DNA of 64,000 bases from Ricinus communis. Its lineage: Eukaryota; Streptophyta; Magnoliopsida; Malpighiales; Euphorbiaceae. Made by a program: the position numbers and the translations under genes. This document shows positions 24,594 to 39,500 of this stretch, one piece after another. The stretch is from assembly GCF_019578655.1 (NCBI RefSeq), contig NC_063256.1, positions 2,790,001 to 2,854,000 of the forward strand, read 5' to 3'. Within the stretch, counting starts at the first letter, position 1. Every line of letters starts with the position of its first letter. The notes beneath the pieces are model-generated. The model worked only from the letters and a program-made list of their open reading frames with translations, ran no database searches and was not told the DNA's origin.

Positions 24594-27500
24594 CTACGAT
24601 TTATTCAGCGTCCTATTCTTAATTTTAATACGAAATCTAGGAGCCGAGTTACCTTCAGATGGCTCAGGCTTGGCTTCAACATTCGTGTTCACCATTTTGG
24701 AACCACTGGATTCGCTTGGTTTTGATTGCTTAATGACGGGTTCCTGTTTCTTGACGGGTATGTCTACTGGAGGTGCCTTTGCCTCGTCACTAAGCCACTT
24801 TGCCATCTCTTTTTCTTTCCGCTTTTTCTCCTTCTTCAACCGCTTACGTTCCAGGTATTCAGGATCATCCTTGTTCCCTTTATGATCCTCCCGTTTCCGT
24901 TTCTTTTCCTTATCTTTCTTTTTCTCCTTTTCTTTTGCCCGAACAGGTGATACCATTACACCTGCTGAACCACCATCAAGATCGAATCTCCCAACTGAGA
25001 GGGTTTGTAGGCTAGCGTACTTCTGTGCACCAGTGTCAACATTGTTATCTTGCATGACACTAGGTGACGATGGATCTTCAGGCTGAGGACGCACAAACAC
25101 TTTGCTTGAATCTGCAGTACACTGAAGTTCCTTCACAAAATTGTCTCCATCGCTTGCTAATTTTGCACTGCCAATGCTAGCAGTCAGTCTTGATCCCCTA
25201 TCAAGGCATGAATTGACTTCCTCAATATTTTGATTGCTTGCACTCACACCTTCAGTGGAATTCCTTTGGGGTGCATCAACAGAAATGGAGCTGCTAGCTC
25301 TGCGATCAGTTTCATGATGCCCACCTCGAGACCTCTCAACAGTTTGATTATCAGCCTCCTCTGCTCTACTGGAAGCAGCAGATCTTTTCATTCTAATCTT
25401 AACTACCGGCTTTCTGCGTTCTTGATTAATAGAAATGGTATCTGGTTCCCCCAAAGGTTCTAGAATGATTAAATCCATCTTCTGCTCAAGCATGTTTGAG
25501 ACCGCCTTCTGCTCATGATTGCTAGAGACTGTTTTCTGCTCATGATTGCTAGAGACTGTTTTCTGCTCAGGATTGTTTGAGACCGTCCTCTGCTCCTGAT
25601 TATCTGAGACCGTCTTCTGCTCATGATTGTCTGAGATAATATCTGGTTCTTTGGCATCATTTACGTTGACCAAATCCATCTGTTGAAAATGATTGCTCAA
25701 AACCGTATCTGCTTCCTTAGTAGCCTCTGGAATAGCTACATTATCAAGATCAAATTTTGTGATGTCTATAGGAGGCTCCAGAGGCTTTGTTTCTGGAAGA
25801 AGTGTTGCAAATATGTTCTTTGGTTCACTGCATAGTTCGGCATCTCCAAGACGTAACGTTTTATCTCTGGGAACTCCATAAAGTGTCGGCACCCTGGAAA
25901 AGCAAAGCTTAGATTTCAACCGCTGCATTAAGTCTGCAATAGACACGATGCTTATTTTTATGCGCACACAAAAAAGTCCAGTAGTTCTGGCCCACCCTGA
26001 TTAGGTGGGGGTTCATTATAAGCCCATTCAAGCAAATAAAACCAGCCAAACCATGCCAGACAACCTGGCCCATGATCATTCAACCAAGAAAATCACTGGG
26101 AAAGAATAACAAGTAATGGCACCCACCTTCCTGCAAGGATATGTAAGATGCAGAACAAGTAGTGTCGAAGATATATATTGTTGAATGCACCGTGGCTTTC
26201 AAGCAGACTAAGCAAATCCACAAGAGTTGTATTCTTGATATCATCTTTAGAATCAGATGTGTCTCGTATCTGACATAACCGCATAGCATGAGCAGCAAGT
26301 TTCGCTTGCCCTGCAAAAGAAATGGTTAGGAGACCTATATATAAGAGCAATAAAGATGCAGAAACAAAAATTAGAAATAGTGCAGAACCTCTTAATGTTG
26401 GTTCTTCCTTCAAATATTTCATAAACAATGACAATGCTGCATTAATGCCTCGGCAGTGGAACTCCAGATCAAGCAGTGCTCTGGTTGCCTCAACTCGAAT
26501 TTGCCATGCTGTCTTAAAATCTTGAAATGGTTTAATAAGTTCAAAAACATGTTCCTGCAGCAAGTAATACCAACTAAGAATGAGGAAGCTGATGAGAGAT
26601 TATATCAAATGGGAATAAGTAGTAGAGGCACTTACAAGATGAATCGATCCAGAGAGCTTTAGTGCAAGTTGTACTAATGTACGGATGCAGCTTATAGTCA
26701 AGATCCCGTTGTAGCTAGGCATCAGCCTAGTAAATGCCAAGTCAGTTAAAATATTTAATTTAATCTATTAAAGCTAACAAATCAGAAATCCATGCACCTG
26801 TCAAATTGCAGAAGCCGATCGATGCGCTTGAGAAGAGATGATAAAAAGACAACACTCTGCCAAGAGATTAAAGAAGCAATAAAGGGTAAGCCCCCAAAAC
26901 TGAATACCTCCACAGAGAAGAGAATTAAAACAGATTAGCCAATTAGATCTTACATCATCTTCTCACTGAGATTCAAACTAGTATATTAATTGGTCATAAC
27001 TTAAACTTTGTCCAATCCATAGAAATGAATATATTAGCATGAAAACCAAGTATAAAGATTAAAATCAAAATTCTTTGGACATCTAACACAATGCCCAAGA
27101 ATCCAGTAATAAAAGATGAGTCTCAAAGTTCCATACTTTGTCCTCTTCTCCAATTACAATTACAATTACATTTCTGTGTCGAAAATAGAGAAAGAATTGC
27201 CAAAAGGAAAGAGATAAACAGAGAGAGATTTAACTTCTGACAGTTGACTTCTAAATCAGATATTATGACTAACGAAATCATGGTGCTGACCGCCATTCCT
27301 AGACTCCCCTTCTTGATACCGAAATGCATAGGCCTGTGATCCATCTTATTCTTGCTGGGAAGCACAAGGTTATAAACTAAACCCTTCATGACAACTACGT
27401 AATTTGTCAGAAGAAATTAACTTAAAAAACATCTTAGACGAATTCATAAGTTTCAAGTATTCATCCCTTAAAAGAGATAAAAATGATATTCTGCAAATCC

Positions 27501-30500
27501 TTTTAAGTTGGCAATTTCTACAAGTTTATCAAAATAGTCACCTACATACTGCAGGCCAAGCATCAATACTAAAACTAGAAACATTATTGGGAAATAAAAT
27601 ACCTTGTTCATTGTTCTCCACTGATTTTAAATTCATATTACAGGTCAAACACTAATATTAAAAGTAGAAACACTAAAGTAAAATAACAAGATATTTGCAA
27701 TTGTTCTCTATTGATGCTCGGTGGTCAGAGGGAAAGAACACAATTTCATACAAAATTTGAAAATCCAACCCTTCTCAATTTAAATTAGAAGAGCAAGCAA
27801 CACCAATTTTTAAAAAATTAATTCAACGAACTCTAAATTTCTAATTTCAGATTTCACAAGTGAAAAGATGCATGTCATTAGGTTTTCTTAGTGGCTCTGG
27901 AAAAATTATGATTGATTTACTTTAGGAAACTTACTAAGAGACTGAAAGCTGGAAATCTAGAGCCCAACTAGTAATAGAGCCCGGATACTCTAGAATGAAA
28001 CCACTTCAAACTAGAAAAAAAATTCTGTATCAAACAAACTAGTAATTAAACTCATGTTACTTTCTCTTAACCAAGAACTGAATGTGGGTTCATACTGATT
28101 CCAAAATCATTGAACAAATGAGGAAAAGAAGAATTCCTAAAGTGAACAAAGAAAGGCATAGAGGAGGCAACTACGTGGTATTGTCAAATTTTAATCTCCA
28201 AGCATTAACTTGCAAATACCATCAAGTTAATAAACCTACCTAATATCTAGTTACAACCTTGAGAACTCTGATAAAAATGTCAGAAGAACAATTGTATTGT
28301 TAATTCAAATTTGATCCAGGGTGTAAAGATTTGTTGATCTACAGTTCCAAATAGCAAAAGAAATGTTTGTTGAAAAATGTTTATAAGAAAATCCACTCAT
28401 AGTGCATTCACTTCTACACTAATTCTTAGCAACAAGGTTGGAGAAACAAGATAGTACAAAATTTAACAGAAAGCAAAGAGAAATGCCACAGCAGTATCAT
28501 GTATTTCTTGTGACTTTAGAAGAGAGATGGAAAAAAGACGTCACTAAGTGGTTATAACCGCAAAATACTGGAAGAATTTCCTTTTGGAGTCGACAAGTAA
28601 GGACAACGGAAAAAGAATCTTAGAACAACAAATAAAACAAGGGTGAGAGCGGCGGTAGATTGAGATCTTATTTGAACCAAGAAGCAACAGCTGAAATGAT
28701 GTAAACATCAAATATCAACAAATAAAAGGATGCTGGAAATCTAATCCACAAACCTGCTGTCCAAATTCAAGTTGACCCACTGACTGGACCAATGCAGCAA
28801 GCCAGAACACATCAGAATAAGGATTTCCAGTGTTATCATTATACTGCCAAATAGCATAACAAAACCAAAAAAATTGTGTCAACCAGTAAGCATATGGAAC
28901 ACAGGGTATTTCGATGGTGTATGTGTAACATACAATACAATCAATAAAAAAGATGCAGCTTAAAAATCCAAACAGCAACTGAGAAATAATTAATCCACAA
29001 ATTCAGATGCTTCTTAATATAGTGGACAGACTACGTCAATTTTCAATTCCACATCTTTCCTCAATGACTCTATCATTTCGGTTCTAAATACATCCAAATA
29101 TGGGATTAAAGTTATAAAAATCAATTTCCCTACTTGTCTCATTCCTTTTCCTTTTAATGTTTGAGCAAAATCAATTTTCCTACTTGTCTCATTCCTTTTC
29201 CTTTTAATGTTTGAGCACTTCCATTTCAAATTAGAAATGAGTCCAGGACCCATCATCATTTCATTTAAAAACAGATTTCCAAGTCACCAATGGCAGTAAC
29301 CTCCAAAACCCGCATTCTTAATGTGTGTTATAGCCTTTGTCTTCTGGCACACATTCATGAAGGATCAATAACGTCCAAAACCAAGAATTATGCAACGAAA
29401 ATTAGCAGGTTATTCGTATGGATATGACCTGTGTGGTGGTCAACCAGTATTTTAGAAGACATATAAAATCTCGAGTCTACAAGGCTTTGTTGTAAAAGCT
29501 ACTGTAATCATATCACTTGATAGAAAAAATTTCTCTGCATACTTATAGTAGACATGCATGCACCGATAATCTCACATACATAACATCCATAAAATGCTTT
29601 ATGAACTCTACAGAAACTTAGGGATAAAGGATGCACTGATCAATTGTTGTGAGATCATAGTTAATATTAAAAGCAAAGAAAACCCAACCTTCAGAAGTTG
29701 TAAAACAAATTCAATAGCTTCCCTTGGGCTTTTCTTGTCTGCAGATCTAACCATTGCCACAGCTTGAGGAATGGCCTGAATAAATGCAAGAACATGATAA
29801 GAAAATTATTAGTCTTTATTCAGAAAAAACTAACCTCCTGATTGTAATGTTTTACTTTTACATCTGGAAAATAGCAGCATCCCTATTACATGAAAACAAG
29901 CATTTAAAAATATTAGAAGTTGTATTTATCCCACATCGCTTGGTTACCGGGCTGCTATAGTATATATAAGTGGATTTGGCACCCTCTTCCTTTAAGCTAG
30001 CTTTTGGAAATGAGCTACCTAAGCCCATTTATCATAGTATTAGAGCTGACCTTTTGTCTGCGATGGTGGGTTTGGACCCAGCCCGTTTGCATGTCACGCT
30101 AAGCGTGAGGGACGGTGTTAGAAGTTATATTTATCCCACATCGCTTGATTATTGGGCTGTTATAGTGTATATAAGTAGATTGGGCACCCTCTTGCTTTAA
30201 GCTAGCTTTTGGGAATGAGTTATACCCAAACCCATTTATCAAAAACATTTAGTTTAAGGGATTGGTTGAGGACATCCAATCTGGTCCTAGGACAATCTGT
30301 TCATCAATACATCAAGGCACTGACAAAAAAGATATTTTACTACTCAATTATGAAAAGGATAATCTAGCAATGTCCAGAGTAGAGATGGCAAATGGATAGA
30401 TCAAGTCAAGTTCAAATAAAATTGTTCCTGTTTTCTGATCATTTCAGATTCTGCTCATTTCAGTCTCAAGTTCGGAAAACTACGAGTTTTTTGCCCTCAT

Positions 30501-33500
30501 CTTTTAGGCGTTTGGGTCGAGTCAGGTCCAGGTAACACTAATCTGTGTTGCCTCAGATTTCAGGTTAAGTTTCAGATTAACTTATAAGGTTTTTTGATTT
30601 TCAGGTTAACTTATCCAGTTTTCCTTTTGATCTTATAAATTTATACAGTAAAGCCCCATAAATTTAATAACCATGGGATCATGGATATCTATTAAGCAAA
30701 GTATTAATTAATGGATAAATTAGTTAAGTAATTTATAGACTATTGGATAACTTATCCATTAATAAATAATTTATTAACTTAACACATAGCAATTGTAATT
30801 GTACTCAAGTATCAATATAAATCCAATGTACTTATAATTAATCTGCCTATGAACAATTAGTCAAACAAAATCATAAATTTTATAAAATTCAGAATAGTTA
30901 TTACTTAGCGCCTACTTAATTATAACTTTTTCCCTTTTCTTTTTTTTTTTAAATTCATGATAGCAATTAAACTAAACTGAAATATAGAAAATGCAAAGAA
31001 TCTATTTCCTGATTTAAATTTCTTTCATTGATTATTTGTTAATAGTTCCTTTATTTGATATGTTATTATATTCAAACTAATTATTTAATTTACTAATTCA
31101 AAAATCCACAAAGCAAAACCTTTAAACAATTAGAGACTTAAAGGTGAAAGTACAAAAACAAATTCTTTATATTTAAAATAAACTAAAACTAAGAAAACGC
31201 TAAAAGTTATAGGTATACAAACTATTTAATGTCACTAAAATATTATATTATTTTACCAAACAATTATACTTCAGATCATTTCAGATTCAAGATAGAGTTT
31301 GCATTGGCTATAAATTCAGGTAGTATTAGTCTCAAGTTCAAGTCATTTCAGTTTTTGATTGTTGTGGTTTCAGATCAATTTAATTTCAAGTCGCTTCGGG
31401 TGTAAGTAATTTCGGGTTCAAGCAGTTTCATGTCATTCCAAATTCGTATGTCTAACATTTGATAAAAATTCAGGGTTTGGCAAGTCGAATTTCTGACAAG
31501 TTGGATTAGATTTCAAGATTTGGCCTAGACTCTACATCTCTAGTCCAAAAGAAGTAAGATATGAGGTCATAATAGTATGAACCAAATACACAGCACCATG
31601 CACAAACTAATTACATACCCTACCTCATCCCATTACCTCAAGAACAAAGTACTCGGGAAAATCATGAAAGTCATTTGGCCTGGCAAGATCAACATAAAAT
31701 AAAGTCATGTAAGAGTGCGTTATACCAGTAGACTGCCGAAAGTCAAGATTAGAGGGAAATAGAATCTCACCTTGGTAGTCCAATTGTTGCATCAAATCTT
31801 CGACTTTTGTAAAATTTCACCAAATGAAGTAAACCAGACCAATCATTTTCCTGTCAAAAGAGAAATAAAGAGTCTCCACTTAAGCATAAATAACCATCAA
31901 GTTAAAATATTTTAATGCAGCCCAACATGGATATCTTTGAAAAACCTACTAGCCATTAGCACTTTCAATTCAAGGATTCACCATGATCATAAATGTTGTC
32001 GACAAAATCAGAATAATGTGGTGAAAAAAACATTTTTATATGCGTGTTGAAAGTGCTTGCATTTAAATGGTGCAGAACCTTGGTCCATTATAATGTGTTT
32101 TACTATGGAGGAGCAAATAAATAAAAACAAAAGGCAGGCATCTCGGGTTTATTGTGCTCTCTTTCAGTTTACATAAGTGCTTTATTTCATGATCCAAATG
32201 TGAGAATATAGGCCTTCTGGCTGAAGGGCTCCAAATATAGAATGCATGGTTGTGAGGCTTTTCCTGCTGATAAAATGGTGCTCAGAAGTTGTGTACATAT
32301 AGCAACAAATATGAAGCAATACATGGGTAGCATGCATAGTGCAGCACCATTATCATAAACAGCCCAAACTTTCTCCAATTTACATTCTTAATAAAACCTT
32401 CATATTTTGCAAATGGCTATGCAGAGGTTTTGGCTAAAGGAAAGAGAATAATAGTTTGGCTTATGATTATAATACCTCAGATGCTGTATTAGCCAATGCA
32501 AATGCTGCCTCAATTCGAACTCTCCAGAAGGCCTGACCATCACATGATGAATTCCTATTATTAGATTCCAATTAAAATACGAATCATAACCAGCTATTCT
32601 GCTAAAACAAGTAAATACCTTAGAGTCACTGAGAAAATTATTCAGGGCATTGACAACAGAAAATGAAAGTTGTGGTAAAGCTTCTAAAGCTGCAATTGCT
32701 TGTGCCTGAGCAACAACATCCTCGTCCTTCTCTAACTGATTGATCTGATGAAAATTACCACCATTCATAAAATTGTTTGCCCACTAATAAAAGAAGTTGA
32801 TACCAGTATATTATTGTAGAGCATCAACATGTGGAGGAATTATAGAAACAATGACTTCATGATTAGGCAATCTAATCTGTCGCATAGACTATTTTCCCAA
32901 CGTAAGTGCTCATAAACACACTTATAATGCAGTAATAACTATCAAGCTTTTTTCTCCATATATATTAATTACCAAAATAACTGTCACTTCATGTCTAATA
33001 TAACCATAATTACTAAGGCTTGTCTGAGGCATAAGGCCCATGCTGATCCTGGGACAGACCCCAAAAGGTAGGAAAATTTCAGAGGTGTGTCCCTTAGCCC
33101 AGAAGGGAGGCATGTCTTGCTTGTATTGTGCTTAAAATTGTATTTTAGTCTTTTTCTTCTTCCTTTTTTCCTAAAAGAAAAACTAACTCAATTATGCCAT
33201 ATGCGCCATCAATAAAATAAAGAGACAAAAGAGCTTACCATGTACCGGCACTGAAAGAACTCAAGCAAGGAAGAAAGAAAAGAAGAAGACAATTGGTAGT
33301 TGTATTATGCCAGATCCTTTAGGAATTGTAGCGATTTAAGATCAGGATTATTTTTGAGTCTTTGACATCTTCACCTTAATTTTAATTTTGAAGTACAAAA
33401 CATTGATGCTAAGTTCTGCAGTTAATGGTATTAGTAATCTTATTACATAGTTTAGCTCTATAGCACTTGGCAAACCTCAAAGCATAGTCAAATTTTATAT

Positions 33501-36500
33501 CACGAACAACCCAACCAAAGCATAAACTCCCATATAACTTTTATGAAGTTGAAAAAGAATAGTTGAGGAACCATATTAATTTAAGTTTTTGAGAATTATT
33601 GAAGACGCATTCAATTTCAAATTTAAGACCATTTTATATTAAATAATGCCAAATAATAAGCAATATGGTGGTCAAAATTTTGGCCAGTCTGAATTTTGTC
33701 AGAAAGCACTGAAGAAATATGGAAATCTACCAACTAAGTTAACCATGTTGAGTTCATATCAAACAATAAATAGTCAACCCCTTGACTTGCGAGGTCAGAA
33801 TATGATACCAATGAATGAGAAAGTTATGCAAAATCTCACGCAAAATCCTGATTGCTAGAATGGAAGCAGCTGATCACAATCAAGGTTGAGATTTTTATCC
33901 CAAATCTATATCGTATATAAAAGTAGATTGAGTGGGGGAAACATACAAATGGACTGAAATACTCTTCGTAATTTTAAATATTTATTAAAAAAGGTTTGAT
34001 CCTAATGAGTGGAATTGAATTATTTAAGCTATTTCATTAAAATCTACTGAAAATCTTAATCCTAATATGGATGGGATTAAGAATTTAAGTTATTAAATTA
34101 ACATCTACCAATGTCAACAGAATAAATCATAATTTGATTACAATTATATAATTTAATTTTTAAATTTATCAGTATCTACTACTTTTATGATAAGAGGACA
34201 CTATTAAATTTATTTTATCTACAAAATTACAATAGTAAATATACTAAAGATTGGAGGGCCGTAGTCTAGAGTTAAAAAAAGATAACCTGAACTTCACTTG
34301 CTTAATGATTACTACATTGCGTGCTATGGTTATCAGAACATATTTTTAACTTTACATGTGGATTAATGGTTAGTGATCTAAAATATCTAGTAAAAGGAAC
34401 CACAATTAGGTAACATACAATGTTAATCATGGACAGCGCAGAATGTCTTACCCACATCTGTACAGGTTGATTACATTGAATTTCAGCAAGATATTCCATT
34501 TCTGGATCTGCCCTTATCCACAAAAGAGGAGACTCCAAACTGCAAAAATGAATCCCTGCTCTTAGGAAACATGAACCAAATTAGCAAGAACGACAGCACA
34601 AAAAATTAACAACATACCTGGAGCGCATATCTGTTGCAGCTACAGCATCACCATTTTCATCAGAGCCATCAGGCTTTGAGCCCTTCTTAGGCTTTTGGAA
34701 GCGTCTAGCAGCAAGCTTTGAGTGGCATTGTATTTCCAGAAGCTGCCACATTTCCCCGGCCAACGGAAGAACTGGATGGTCATACATACCATCAAGTTCA
34801 TAAACTCTGATACTCATCATTCCAGGCCATCCAATATCACCATCTCGATTATCAGAATCAGTAAGAAGTGATGTACTTCCATCAGGTACAGCTGTGCACT
34901 CTCTTAGCACCGCCAATTCAATTATATTTTTCCTTTTGTTATATGAGAACCCCATTCTTAAATCAAAACATAGCATGACACATAAGCAACAGATATCAGC
35001 AAGCTATCACACATCAGTTTAGGAACAAAAGCTTGAAGATCACAGAACCAATACCTTAACATTGGAGACCCGCATGAACCAACCCACCGAGGAAAAAATT
35101 CTTTTAGAAAAGGGCGCTCAAGATTTCCGACCTTAGTAGCAAAATGCCTAAACTGAACCTCGTGAATTACAAAGTAGAACAGATAAGTACCAAAAGGAAC
35201 CTTCAAATGTAAGCAAGAGTTATGAATGCACAAAAGTATGAAAATAAAAAAGTTAAAAGAACAATGACAATTATTTCACAAGAAGGCAAAAGAGGTGAGA
35301 AAATACGTAAAATGTTTCAAACATAGAAATCTTATTAAATTTTCCCCATACTCATGTATAATTTCCAGTCATTATTTTGTTAAAAAATGCTAAAAATAGC
35401 AGAATTAACAAACACAAGATCGACACTCTAAAACTGAATACAAAAATATTAACTGCTCTTTTTGTAAATATTTGAAAATATTAAACTTAAAAAAGAAATT
35501 CAAGGTTTCAAACTCATACCGTCAACTTTTCAGTCAAAGCTAGAGCTCAAAACATTTAGAAAGAAAACTTACATATTCCAAACCTACAGACCAATAATTT
35601 CCCACTTACCAAAAAAGAAAAACCTAAAGCGAACCACAAAAATTCTTGCAGCAAGCAGCTCTGGTGAAAGCAATCAAACAAGAATCTTCGTGGATTCAAT
35701 CTGAAACTTAGTTTTGAAAATTCTGAAATATACTTAACCCTCAACTGATGGGCATTGGTCCAGAACTTTCCAGGAGTTAAACTACCAAAAGATAAAATTA
35801 GTGCACCCACAAGTTAATGTTTACTTCGATATACATACATAAACGTGCATCTCTGACACTATTACAATCAGCCGTACCTAGCTCTGGCCCTATCGCAGTT
35901 TGTAGTGTTCTTCAAAGCATTTTGCATTTTTCTCAAATATTGAGCTGTTTAACATATTTTTCCACCAACAAAAGGTTTTAAGTTATGTGAAAATCCAATT
36001 CAGCAGGGTTACTCAGAGAAAAAAGAGGGTGAGACATAACAAAAGCAAATATCATTCAGAGCATTGAGGCTTTAAGATTCTGCTGGCATAATTATGTGAG
36101 ACAGAGAGAGAGGTCCCTGTATGACACAAGAGTGAAGCAATAAAAAGCTGTTCCTGGACAGAATATTTTTCCAAGTCCATTGCTTGTTTCACTGGGATGG
36201 CAGGCAAGTTTATTTCTGGCAAGATACTCAGTTTATGGAGATTCATTTTAAGACTCGACTTTTCCAAGGCTGATTTCACTAGCAGCAACTAGAGATGCAT
36301 TAACAGCATTTATCAGCAACTAAATCAACCCTCAAATGAATATTTGCAGTACAGTAGTGTTTTTTTTCAAACCCTCGGTCTATGAAGGCAGAACAGGAAT
36401 GGAAATTGGAATCAATACTCATTCCAAGTCATGATCAGTTAAATTGAGCAATCAGTGTACTGATGAAGCTGTGCTCAATGCTTGTAAGGAAAAGAGAAGT

Positions 36501-39500
36501 ACAAGAAAAATCGTTTGCAGACTGTATGAAAGTAGGCATAACACCTAAAATTGCAATCTTTAAGGTTAACCGAACCTCTATTGACACTGGATAATTAATT
36601 ATGTAAGAGATCACAGCCGTGGACTGCTGAAACATGAGTAGTGGTGTGAAGTTAAGATTTTGGATTACTCATTAGCTCATTGTGCAATGTATTTGTTCCA
36701 CTGGTATGAACCATGTTTCACAAGCATAAAATGGCATGAACCAACATGAAACAATCAATTCCACTACGGTTATGGAGCACCTGCTGTGAAAGGAATGAAG
36801 ATAGTTTGAAGAAGTAAACTTCCAAACAGACATTGACCCAACAATTTTATAATCATTTTCTCTTTGATGCACCTTCCATAAGTCGTCCCTCTTTCAATTT
36901 GATATAGGGGGATTTCTGGTACAATTTTATACATGAAAGAGGGAGGGAGTGAATTAAAATAGTCAGACTTCAATTGCAATACATTTTATCGATATTAACA
37001 TATGATAAATGAGGAAAATGAAAAAAATAGAAGAACAAAATGCACCATGCATCCCAGTTATTTACGATAAGTAAGAAATTCCTAAAAAGGTAAGACTAAG
37101 GATAAGCTAAGACACACAGCAAGTTGATAAACTATTTGAAGACAATAGGCAGAATGTGATCACCTCCTTCGTACTAAGAGATCTCACAGGGACAGCATCT
37201 CTAGCCCGTAAGACAACTTTCTGCAAAATCTGCAATTGAGGAGAAAACAGTAAAAAGTAAACCCATCTTAATTCCGAAATTCCATAAATCACCAATTTCA
37301 TCATTTTCATAAAGTTAGACAAAAAAACAGAAAGGCGTCTCCCCAACAACTGGCACTGATAAAACAATTTCAAAACTATCACCTCCTGTGTAAACTATCA
37401 ATAAGAAGACAGCGCCAAAGTCACATTAAATGTTACAAGTTTTGCACCCACCAAAATGGTGGGCGATGATGCAAAATTCAATCCATTAGATTCTTACTTT
37501 GCGGAAGGATTCTGGCCCCATTTGCTTTTCCAACATTTGCAGAATTGCCACCTTTTCAAAAACCAATGTTTAAGTGAAATAAAAATTAATACATATTTAA
37601 ATAATTACAGACATTAAAACTGAACTCACAGATTTCCAAGATCTTATTTTCCCATATAGACCAATGCAATGGGTTCCATACAAATCTTTGCAAGAAGTAG
37701 AGGAGCTTAAAGCTGTTGCACCACTATCATCTGCTTTGCAAACAGCACAATTAGCCTGCAATTCCATAAAACAGTACATTTTTAGACTTTGGAATGTTAG
37801 ATGTAAGGGCATACAACTAATCACTAATCCTTGTAATTTTCATCTTATAGGAGATGGCAAGACTTTGCAACCAATTCATAAATTGAAAAGGAGTGTTAAG
37901 GAGAAAAAAAAGAGGAAACAAAAAATTAGATAAGAGCAAGTCATGAATTCATTGATTGATTATCATCTCATAATACTCTCATTCCGGGCCAAACCATGTC
38001 TTGGTCATGCAAGAAACTTCAACATTATATAGACCACACAAGATAAGGGTGAAAAAAGAAAAAAAAAAAAACCTAAAGAACCATGAGATTTGAGTATAAA
38101 ATTAAAAACAGTGGAAAAGATTTGAAAGGCAGACATGCAAGTCATATAACACAGCAAGTACAAGGGGCAGAGCAGCATCCAAATGATCAATACATTGAAA
38201 AGGATGCAAATCTTCTGAAAATTGTACTTAACTGCAGGTTGCTTCTTACCCCAATAAAAACTCCACAGGTTGCTTTTCACCCCACAAACCAAACATATAT
38301 GACAGTACCATTCTCATGATTTTACAAGAAGATTATGGCGAGTAGAAACAATATTATAAAGGTAAGATGGGCCAATAAAAACACATTTGAAAATGGCCAT
38401 ATGGGCTAATAAAGATCATGCCATAATCTGGTTCCTTTTTGGTTAATTCCTTCCCCCCCTTTGATCCGCTAGGATTTTGACGAACTCTTAACCGTCTCTA
38501 ATTTGTAATCTGTTCTTATTCTGATAAAGCTCTATTATGTGAATTGAAAAGCAAAAAAGAACATTTGATAGCAGATCCTCTGTCAAATTATTGAACCAGC
38601 CAGTTGAACGGGTTAAATAGTGAATAGGGTCAACAATTCAACCTCCAGTTGGGTATTTTGAACACTAAGAAAAAAATTCTTATGTAGACACTAGCATCAA
38701 GAGAAGTAAATAAATTTTTTGCCATAATAGTAAATTCACAGAAGTAACTTCTCCCAGAGTAGACCTTGGTTAATCCATTAAAGTTTGAGCAGTGGGTATG
38801 TTGCTAACCTTGTATCTCCTGTAGCGCGCCTCATTATTTCCTAAAAATTTCTTGACAAACAAATCCGTGAGAAAACCAGAGAGCCCATCCAGCAGCCACT
38901 CTGCATTCAGCAACTGGATGAGAACAACTATTTATTTTCCTCAAGATTCATGTTAATCATCAAGAACCAATCAGACATCACAAAGTACCATATTCTACCG
39001 CCTTACCATCATTGGGTTCATCGGGGACTATATAAACTCCAAACCACTGTTTTGCAAGTGCAAATGCTAGTTTAATGCTTGTATCTATAGTCTGTTACAA
39101 TAGATATTGATAAATCAGCTTAGTGTAGAATAGCAAACAAAGATTGAGATTGAACTCTTGCTACAATGCAGATAAACTAAAATCTTGATATAAAGCAAAC
39201 ATTTACAAAGCTAAAGCATATAATAATATAATAAACAAAAACATGTATGCTATAGTACTGTAGTAATAGCATAGTGCAGTACATGCATGTTAACTATGAA
39301 GCAAAAGTAGCTTTTGATAACTAAATTTCACTTGAAGAAAATAAAGAAGGTGATACCAAAATATATAAACAAAAAAGGAGCCACATCATTACAATTATTC
39401 CAGTTTCATCCATTCAAATGTAATTATGGTAAAATATCTTTGGCAGATAATGAGGTGTATAACAACTAACAAACATCAAGTGAATCTTGACCACATTGGA

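Noticed and set aside
33646..33858. 70-codon frame in TAF2 intron 14
   Set aside because: It is antisense to TAF2, AT-rich, with no recognisable domain.
38881..38926. Upstream acceptor (catccag at about 38914) for TAF2 exon 8
   Set aside because: It would join out of phase with exon 7. The next AG, giving GAG-TGG, restores the conserved NDEWLLDGL reading.
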